64,000 bases of DNA from Spirometra erinaceieuropaei (lineage: Eukaryota; Platyhelminthes; Cestoda; Diphyllobothriidea; Diphyllobothriidae), in contig CACRXP010000168.1 of the NCBI GenBank assembly GCA_902702965.1, positions 382,626-446,625 on the forward strand, given 5' to 3'. How positions within the stretch are numbered: position 1 is the stretch's first letter; every line of letters begins with the position of its first letter. The position numbers and the translations under genes were made by a program. The notes beneath the pieces were generated by a model, which ran no database searches, had not been told where the DNA came from, and saw only the letters and a program-made list of their open reading frames with translations. This document shows positions 56,601 through 64,000 of this stretch, piece after piece.

Positions 56601-58060
56601 ATCATGCCTGATCTAGCCGACCCCAACCATGTCGCAGATTGTACCCACTCCACCCGTGACGATCCGCGCCAACGGATCTGGGCAGTTCGACCTATTCTCT
56701 CCTCTTCCATTTCTTGACCAACTGATTTCGAATTGAACTCCTTGATACTTCCAGCTCGGATTGAGGGAAGCATCACTGAGTTCATGAGGCGACGACGATG
56801 AACGTACCAAAGCCAACACAGTCGCCTTTCTCGAATGGCTTGAGATATCCTCGCGATGTTGTCTTATGGCGGTCAAGGATTTGAGATCAACTTAAACCAC
56901 GCACAACTATTTCGTTTCGTATAATTTCACCAGTCAGGGAGCTGTGTCGAATAATTTATTCTGTACGCAGGGCAGGTTGCCGTAAGTTGGCTGTTTGCTT
57001 GTAACAGAGATAAACGTCCGTTCATGGAGAGTGTCGGTCGCGGTGTGTAGTTTACGCGGGAGTGTATGTCTGTGTCAGTAGGTGGGGGTGACTGGTTGGG
57101 TGCTGGTCATGAGATTGGATGGATTTGGGGAGGATTAGGAGGACGCATAATCACAGGGGCTCATGGGCATCAAGCCAGGTCGTCCGACGCGCGTAAGGTG
57201 ATAATAGTTTGTGAGGGAAACCTGGAGTCACCGCAGCTGGACAGGAGGGGCCCCAGTTCTTGCCGGCGGGGGTGGTCGTGTGTCAACGGCCTGTCAACGA
57301 TTGTCGCGGCCATCGGCCGACAAAACGGAGTCGGAGAAAAGGGGGACTGGAGCGGCTGCTACAGTCGCAGCGAGCGCACACACATTGTGTCATTTGAGAC
57401 AAAGTCTGCGTACTTCACTCGAAGGATTATCCTCAGGCAGAGGCTGTAAAACACCTCTAGCTTTTCCTCCCCTTCCACGCGCACACACCCCAGCATTCTT
57501 AAAGTCATAGAGGAGGACCGACCGGACGAGCGCACAGTACATGCGGGTCTTTGTGTCAGGTCCGCGGACACCTCCTGAGGATTGTTTAAACCCTTTGAGC
57601 AGCGGCGATTCGGGATCACTGTCGTCCTTACTCCGTCCTTTCGGCAGCAGCCTCACCCGAGGTACTTGAAACTATCTACTTGACAGCCATTAATCTCGAG
57701 AGGTGTCTTCTCCTAGTCAGGAATGCAGCTTAAAGGCACTTTAGTCTTCCCAGCGTTTATGGAAAAATTGACCGATTCAGCGACCTCGTTCACCCCTGGC
57801 ACCAGAGACCGCAAATCACCAAAACTTGAAGCTAGTGAGGCATAGTCGAGAACAGTCAGCCAGCGTCCGGGTGCAAACTCGACACCGTCACCTTCGTGTA
57901 GGGCTCTCCAGAGAATCCAGTCAATAGCGTAGTTGAACGGAAACTGTGCACTTCTTCAAGTTGACAGCGACTACACTCACCCAGAACAACGGGGACTGTG
58001 GATCGCCAAAGCTTGAGACTAACAAGGCGATACCGTCAAGATCAATCAGCCGGCCTGCGG
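56600..58060 (-). mobile_element. RTE-like LINE D, minus strand, RT 3' part, split by a solo LTR
   Basis: Minus-strand remnants in order: FNYAIDWILWRALHEGDGVE (57937-57878), GRWLTVLDYASLASSFGDLR (57870-57810), NFSINAGKTKVPLSCIPD, LEINGCQVDSFKYLG (57700-57656), TRMYCALVRSVLLY (57555-57514), LCLRIILRVKYADFVSNDTM (57450-57391). After the solo LTR come DNIARISQAIRERRLCWLWY (56862-56803) and a Trp/Arg-rich tail. In motif C the family reads YADDIALLASS; here it is YASLASS, so the catalytic Asp pair has been deleted. Confidence 0.78.
56865..57363 (-). repeat. Solo gypsy LTR (diverged copy of the 26-kb LTR)
   Basis: Aligned end to end with 26303-26803, from TATGGCGGTCAAGGATTTGA to GGAGCGGCTGCTACA, with many substitutions. 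Flanks GTCT (56861-56864) and GTCG (57364-57367) agree at 3 of 4 bases. No interior is present, so it is a solo LTR left by LTR-LTR recombination. It sits inside LINE D. Confidence 0.88.
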
Positions 58061-59289
58061 ATCATAGGTAGCTGAATCAGTATATGTGCACAAGGATGGA
58101 CAAACTCGCGGCCTCTAAACCCCAACGTCCTAGACGCGTCACGACAACCGGTTAATGCGCACGCAGTTAATCGTTGACGTGAATCCCGCCTCCACAACTG
58201 GTTCCGCTTTGCATTTTTGACTTCCGAGGTGTGCGCCTACTCTAGGCGATCCGAGAGGTGTGAAGGAAGTCACGTGATTACACACTGACCTGCACGCTCG
58301 CCATCGCTGAGCCACTTTTTACCTCCTCCACCGTCTTCCGCGTGCCTTGTTGAGACTGTTATTAGTCCGGCGCATGCTCTTGTTACGCTCACCCCCTCCT
58401 CAGGTGGTTGCATATGTCGCCAAACCTCCATGTCAGACGTTCTGTAGGCAAAACCGATAATGTCGAGAGTGTGGGCGTAAACTGATGGGTGCAGATGGAA
58501 GTCGGCCGCAGCAGCAGTACCCTTATGGATGCTAAACAAAAGGACCTACTCATTTGCCTATCCCCCTGCATGGCACCCGCTCGTAGCGTATCGGTTTCAG
58601 GTGCTAGCCAGACTCATGCTTGCCTGGCCCATGTCATCTACAATCCTACTTATGTCCCGGTGGCGGGGTGGGGGAAAGATGTGATTTGAGCGGGAATCCG
58701 AATGTTTGTGGTTCGACTCAGTCTTGAAACACACTTTTTGTTGCTGTGTTCCTTCCCGGTGTCCCATGTGTGTCAAAACTAATGGAGTCTTTGACTCGTC
58801 ATTATCTGCGAGGGGGATGTTGCAACTCTACTCCCCCTTCCTATGGCAGTCCCTGCGCATCCCCAAATCTCGACTAGTAGTAGAGCGGCCCTCCGTAAAG
58901 GCTAGCTGTAAAGTGCGTAGGTTGCCGGGCCTTGCAAATGCCAGTCGTCGAGGATGCAGTCGTCAGTACATTTTCTGCAGCCACAGGACAAAACCACATT
59001 ACGGATGTTGTCCGCCGTTCACTAACGCTGTTGATTCTGCAACCAGAGGAAGGAATGGAGATGTCCGCCTTGGAGACGCTCGCCCATTAAATCAACCCTG
59101 CGCCACCACTGCCCGCCGATTCACGGCTTAACAGCACTTTTAGGTGGCTAGAGTGCTGTGGTTGTGACACACTGCTTGGACCTGTCAGAGGCCAGCTCTG
59201 CCGGTTGGAGCATTTCCCTGCCCAGAATCAGTAGCATAACCGCTGTATATCCAGTTTCATCCTGTGCACGCGTTTATCCAATAAGGTCT
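58061..59289. repeat. Low-copy repeat U copy 2; otherwise nothing recognised
   Basis: 58651-58767 matches 55731-55855. The frame at 58706-59131 (141 codons) has no recognisable domain and overlaps the repeat. Confidence 0.45.
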
Positions 59290-59965
59290 GGCTATGTGCC
59301 CCAAAAAGGGGCCACGCGGTAGATGCGCTGGACCAACACGACAGCCAAATCGGGGTTTGGCACGCCTAGATGCGGGCCGATGCCCCGCCAGTTGGGATCC
59401 GAGCTACCCCTTCCCAATAACCACTTAATTAAATGTGTCTGGTAGTCATCTGGTGGATTCTAGGCTGATTGCCAGCCTGCTGTATCGGACTTGCCGGACT
59501 CTGTACTTTGCAGAAGGCAGGGTGAGTGACTTGATCCAAATGTGACTAAACCCACGACTCTCTGTGGGGTCGCATTGTTTTGGCGGTTAGAACATTGGTT
59601 GTACTCAAGCCTTGCCCTTGCTGTCACAGGTTCGAATCTCACTGAGGCCGCTGAGTTTTTCCCAATTGGTTAGAATGGACTTTCCCGTGTGGTATGAAAT
59701 ACCGGTCAGTGTACGTTGTCGACCACAGGGCGGGGTGGTTGGTAGGCCTAAGTGCATGTTTTTTTGCCGTGCTGACCACTGGGCCCTCCCCTACCTCCCT
59801 TCTCTTTGACCCTGTCTTGACACCGGACCCGGGTTGGTAAGGAGGAGAGAGTGAGATAGATACATCGAAAGTCTGTCATCGCTATAAGAGAAATCACACG
59901 CAAGTCAGTCTCACTGTGGCGCATACGGTGGGTATCATCGGAAACGACGATTGGGCTGTCATGTG
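59290..59965 (+). repeat. Interspersed repeat family R, copy 3, with an internal insertion
   Basis: The left part (59298-59455) matches 1028-1240 and the right part (59772-59965) matches 1290-1490 and 19590-19760. The 59456-59770 insert between them contains a tRNA-like head at 59567-59650 (TTGGCGGTTAGAACATTGG, then B box GGTTCGAATCTCACTGAGG), so a SINE has probably inserted into the repeat. Confidence 0.6.
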
Positions 59966-61588
59966 CCCGTTGTCTGTTAGTTGCGCCCAGACAGGCGTCC
60001 TTAAGGCAGTTTTTATGTGCAGTCGGGCTGAAAGACGCATTGCTGTTCTCCGACAGTAACGATGGCCCCGCTTTACAAGGTTGTCATTTTTTCATGGATC
60101 ACGTCATGAGGGCTTTTTGCGCCTGCGATTTTTGTTCGTTCTATGCGGCATTTTTGCTTCTGCAAATCCCTACCGCCCTGACGTCACTACGGTTATTGCT
60201 GCCTCTTACAGGGCAGTCAGTCGTTCAAACGACACGCTCTAGCAGTGCTCCTGCGGTTTGTCAACTGGAGCTTGTCGTCAACGCTTTCTGCCAACAGCCT
60301 GCTTTTTTGATAAACCAGCCCCTTGTTCATACACGAGTCAAAATAGGGCCTATCCGACATCCAAAAATCCTGATTGGATGCACAGCAAGGCACGGCCGAT
60401 TTGGTTGCATCGTTGGGAGTCCAGTTCCTCCTTCCTACTGCTCGTAAGATTTCAAGCCATCACGACGTGCCAAAGCTCATGAGTTGGGAAGCTACCAACT
60501 GACAAGATGGCTCGGCCCTCCGGTGATCTAAGGATCGACCAACAATGGCCCTTCTGGCGCCGGATATGGAAGCCACGTTCTAATGCATCCAGAGACACGC
60601 TCAAAGCGTGTCTGGTTATTTATAATGAGGATACTGCGCACACTGGATCCGGACGCACGCGCTCGAGAGGCAGTTTTACCCCGTTTCCTGAAAAATAACC
60701 CTCCAAGTTGTGCCTCAAATTTATCTTAGCAGGGGTGCAGTGAGTTGACAGGGTGAGGTGTACTTTAGCACCACCCTCGGCCTTTCATCCGCCCCCTCCC
60801 TGCATGCACCTGTGTCCTCTGAGCCTATCACCCGACAAAAATGGTGAGGTGAAGAGCAGTAACCTAGCCGGCATGGGCCCCCATGTAGTTTGTGCCACAC
60901 CCATTAGGCTGACAGACGTTCAAATACGGTTCTGGTTGCAGCCAAGAAAAGGCAGAACGTTGCCATGTGCGGGTTGTGGAATGCCAGGCTCCGTTTTTAT
61001 TCCTGCCCTCGTGTTGTGAGCAGATGGGAGTCTTTAGCCTTTACACGCTGCTTGACGTGTCTCACTCATCAGTAGTATCTTTTGCGGAGTTGGGGATTCT
61101 TGGCAGTCAGTGCTCTTAACATGTCCTGTCTACACACTTGGGTACTTTTGACCTGCCGTTTACTTTATGGCCTCCCTTGAGCCTGCTTCGTGTAGCTCCG
61201 CCACATTCTCCCACTCGAACCGATTTTCGTTGTTTCCTTTCCACGTTGCATGTCTCCACCACACTTTTCTGATCCCATTCTTCTTTCTCTGTTGTTGATG
61301 CTAGTTGTGTTTACCCCAACTACTGTTCTTAGCTCGGAGCTCCAATTCTTGGCACTCCGCTATCTGAGGCACCTGTCATAGCTTCCTCTGCTCCACTCAC
61401 TTCCCAAAAAGAAAGTGCACTTAATGGAGTTTGGTACTCGAATCTGTGTTATTTCCCTGAGTCGCTTGCCCACGCGTCGCCGCTGTAGACGGCGCTTTTG
61501 CGTATTTTTCCTTGCTCGGCCATTCAGGTGCGTTGCTTGGCAAGGTCGTCTTCTGACTGGCTGACTGCCTTTTTTCCTCTCGCCCCCT
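59966..61588. other. No gene recognised
   Basis: The frames at 60040-60447 and 60753-61019 show no domain. No repeat copy is recognised. Confidence 0.35.
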
Positions 61589-62071
61589 CTACAGAGACTG
61601 AATAGCTAACTTCGTCCTACACAGCAGTTGCCCGCCTACTTCATACTCTGTCCTTACAAACGGAGAATGTCTGAAAGCATGCTGGTCTATGAATTCTTGT
61701 TCTTCCAACCCAAAGTGTACGTAGAGACCCTTCAGATCTTTGTACTGGTGAAGGGTTAGATGGGTTCCGTCTATTCCTTGTGATCTACTTGATGCCCATG
61801 CCTTCTCCTTCACAAACGTTTGGAGGAAAGTGCAGACTTGGCCACAATTAAGTGCTCTCCCCTTGTATGCAGACTGGAAAACATTGACATTCCGAAGAAA
61901 AAGAGGAAGTCGATCCCCGGCATAAGTCAGTATTTTTATCTGATCTGATTCCGACCTGCTCGGGCAACATTTTCGAATTATTCCTGTTGCCTGGTTTTCG
62001 GTCCCAGCCCGTTGCAACCTCATCGTAAAACAGACATTTCGGAGGGCGCATGTATGGCATTTTCGTTTCAT
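61589..62071 (-). CDS. Unidentified 160-codon open frame
   Basis: Complete from ATG to stop on the minus strand, not low-complexity: MKRKCHTCALRNVCFTMRLQ near the start, FLRNVNVFQSAYKGRALNCG, TLHQYKDLKGLYVHFGLEEQ and FVRTEYEVGGQLLCRTKL near the end. Six Cys are spread along it. I recognise no domain. It could be a piece of an unfamiliar retroelement or a chance frame. No splice or expression evidence. Confidence 0.2.
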   Translation of the reverse strand: MKRKCHTCALRNVCFTMRLQRAGTENQATGIIRKCCPSRSESDQIKILTYAGDRLPLFLRNVNVFQSAYKGRALNCGQVCTFLQTFVKEKAWASSRSQGIDGTHLTLHQYKDLKGLYVHFGLEEQEFIDQHAFRHSPFVRTEYEVGGQLLCRTKLAIQSL

Positions 62072-63004
62072 GATTGCCCTATCGGCGTTTCATCTGCGTC
62101 AGCTATGTAACGATGCCGAGTATGCCAGTTAAACAAAGGAAACGAGTGTGCGGCATCTGCCTCTCGCAAAGCCCTATTCCTCCGAAAATGTGTGTAAGGC
62201 ATGAACACACGCACCGACGTCTGCGTTACCGCGCCGCTTTGTGGTCCTTACAGACTGCTTTGTTATTTTAATTAGTCGCTAATGTTCTGTCGATCTCATG
62301 TCTAACGAGAATGGTGTTTTACAAATGTTTCCCTAACATGGGTGCAAGACAACACAGCTGCTGGCCCAATTACTTTCATTCCAGCTTTCTTAGCAGACTG
62401 CCCTCTTTTATCTCCCCCGCACTCTGGCAAGTTCTCAAGGCTATTTTATGTCATTTTTTTGGTCGAATGTAGTTATGTAGCCCCACCTGAAGTAAACAAA
62501 CCCCAGTCACCTCTAATACGGGACCGCTGCTAATAGGGGTTTTTACAGGTGGGGCCGGGGAACGCACAGGCGACGAGGTCAAACAATTGTATGCAAAATA
62601 AAAGCAGTTGGGTATGCGCCGTTGTATTTTGAGTGGTTGGGAAATGGTTGTGCTAACCCCTAACTCATAGTCCATTACCCCAATTCCAACAGTATTGTGT
62701 CCATCAGGTGGGGCTACCAAACCACATTTTACCCACTTCTTACCATCACTGATTTTTCAACAGGCCATACACCCTAAGCGATGAGCAGCCAACTCTTCTC
62801 AACGCGAATTACACCTCCATCCGTCAGACCTGTATGGTTGAAGTCGGACAGTATTACTTTTGTATTTCTATTCCTGTAATCTATCCATTTTGCGTCTCGC
62901 AGTAAACGTGAAATTCTGAAAAAATGGACTCTGGTTTATGTGGTGTTAAGGATCAGCGCGTAGATTGGACTGAATGTCTTGTCGACTGCATGACGGTTGC
63001 AAAA
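62072..63004. repeat. Remnant of telomere-type MITE; otherwise nothing recognised
   Basis: 62491-62526 (AGTAAACAAACCCC, TCTAATACGGGACC) matches the subterminal part of MITE T2 at 54980-55015. TIRs and interior are missing or unrecognisable. Confidence 0.45.
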
Positions 63005-63270
63005 AAAGATATAAAAAAATGATAACTGACCTCTGCACCATCTTTGTCGTCCTCAGAAGGGCCTTCGACACCGTGAATTGTGACGGGTCTGGGAAAGTAG
63101 CAACACTCGAATGTCCGGGATGGTTTAGGCCGATAATCACGATGGCCTGATAAATTACTTTCGTCTCTGGCTATTTAGGGATGATAGCGCTCACTTGTGA
63201 TAATACCGGTACGACGCTGTCTTGTGGGCAGTGTTTATACTAAAGAGATTTGCTGGACGGATTATCTCTT
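63005..63270 (+). mobile_element. Fragment of a LINE A-type RT (motif A region)
   Basis: 63030-63130 reads DLCTIFVVLRRAFDTVNCDG and then a shifted LECPGWF. It aligns with TFVDLTKAF-TVN..G and GCPERF at 16627-16719 of LINE A. The motif A Asp is Val. Homology is lost soon after. It is flanked by A-rich sequence on the left (63000-63018). Confidence 0.6.
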
Positions 63271-63689
63271 CAGGAAGTAGAATGGCCGCAGTGCAGGTTC
63301 TTGTGACTACCTATAACTTCTAAGCCGATAAGGTGTCCGTTAGACGGGTAAAACTCAGGCTGATCGCCCGTGCGGCAGGAAAGAAAGACGCGGTGGACAA
63401 AGAGGTCGAACATTGCCTTTTTTGAGCTTCGGGCTGGTCGCTTCCGTAATTCGAGATGATCTTAACATTGGAGTCTCTTCCATAGACACTCTTTGCTAGG
63501 TTACCATCGCTCAGTTTTTATATGGGCACATTTCAAAGCCCTAGACTGTCTATTACTAATCTTTAGTGAATTTTATAGCTGGAACGACACCACTTGTCCA
63601 TCTTCGCGCTCCTTTATCGTGGCAAAGGTGCCGAGGGCGTGAGAAAAAGTCAAGAAGGACGGAGGTATAGTCAGTGAGCAATCTCACGA
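63271..63689. other. No gene recognised
   Basis: Between a LINE fragment and a MITE fragment. No exon or repeat was identified. Confidence 0.3.
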
Positions 63690-63860
63690 AATATTGACTG
63701 AAATTCTGAAATGCACTTTCGATTAGGAAGGATTACTTAATTGGGGCTATAATATTGATTATCTTGCGGTGTAATCCCGTGACATTTCAGACACGCCAGG
63801 GTGAGGGCTTTGAATGCGTTTCTTTTCGGCCAACTGCAAAGACCGCGCTCGAAAAAAGAG
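63690..63860 (+). mobile_element. MITE 'E', fragment E6
   Basis: GACTGAAATTCTGAAATGCA at 63697, GGATTACTTAATTGGGGCTA and AACTGCAAAGACCGCGCTC follow the left-arm order of E1/E3 (3240-3410, 5400-5560). The terminus and the right arm are not recognisable, or lie outside the window. Confidence 0.5.
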
Positions 63861-64000
63861 ACTTAAGTGGTATTTGAATTTATAGGGGCATTGAAAATCA
63901 AGATAAAAGTGCATACCCCCAAAGCGGTCATTTTTGTCGAATGTGGGTTTGGTGGCCGGCTAAAAAGAAGTGCATTCGAAAACCAGTATCCTGGGTTACT

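Noticed and set aside
39206..64000. Later PICALM exons
   Set aside because: I looked for the RF-x-QYLA, ANTH helix and downstream motifs on the plus strand and found none.
1..64000. CRISPR array, operon or phage-type system
   Set aside because: No regular spaced repeats, no ribosome-binding-site/operon layout; spliced genes and retroelements show a eukaryotic genome.

Overview
This window is eukaryotic, gene-poor and dominated by decayed transposable elements. The host is most likely a flatworm, probably a diphyllobothriidean-type tapeworm (Spirometra/Schistocephalus/Dibothriocephalus group). The reasons are: a non-LTR element of the endonuclease-reverse transcriptase-C2H2 zinc-finger type I associate with such genomes; several CR1-like LINEs; a gypsy element with an integrase resembling flatworm CsRn1-type elements; Penelope-like elements with hammerhead-like motifs; a host gene with a 38-nt intron; and tRNA-derived SINEs. 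No prokaryotic features are present. The species call is inference; no search was run. Three assembly gaps (27442-27511, 43115-43187, 55856-56017) interrupt the sequence.

Host genes. Two are recognisable, both on the + strand. At 10.8-11.95 kb are the 3' exons of a TPPP/p25-alpha gene (tubulin polymerisation-promoting protein family), ending at 11952. At 38859-39205 are the first two coding exons of an AP180/PICALM (ANTH-domain clathrin assembly) gene, separated by a 38-nt intron. No later exon was found in the remaining 24.8 kb. A third possible exon of unknown identity is at 33388-33801.

Layout. 0-1.5 kb: tRNA-derived SINEs and an interspersed repeat that recurs at 19.4 and 59.3-60 kb. 3.2-9.4 kb: a nest of two terminal-inverted-repeat families. 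One is a 992-bp long-TIR mariner-like non-autonomous element with TA target duplications; its empty site survives in a paralogous copy of the host repeat. 14.3-18.7 kb: a nearly full-length LINE with endonuclease, RT and C2H2 fingers, broken by four stops and a frameshift. 19.8-22.2 kb: CR1-like LINE fragment. 24.1-25.5 kb: minus-strand Penelope-like RT. 25.8-28.2 kb: minus-strand CR1-like LINE split by a young gypsy element (26303-27960; LTRs about 99% identical; 4-bp duplication CCTA). 29.3-32.3 kb: nearly complete jockey/CR1-group LINE. 35.1-36.9 kb: another CR1-like LINE, followed directly by the 3' half of a Penelope-like element with a GIY-YIG domain (36.9-37.7 kb).

40-64 kb: low-copy repeats; hammerhead-like motifs near 46.5, 49.6, 54.6 and 55.3 kb; two inverted copies of a 410-412-bp hAT-like MITE filled with degenerate telomere-type TTAGGG repeats; a solo gypsy LTR inside a minus-strand RTE-like LINE (56.6-58.1 kb); and further fragments of the 14-kb LINE and the 3-8-kb MITE at the right end. 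Almost everything that looks like coding sequence is element-derived and disabled. The value of the window lies in its layered insertion record and in the small structured elements.
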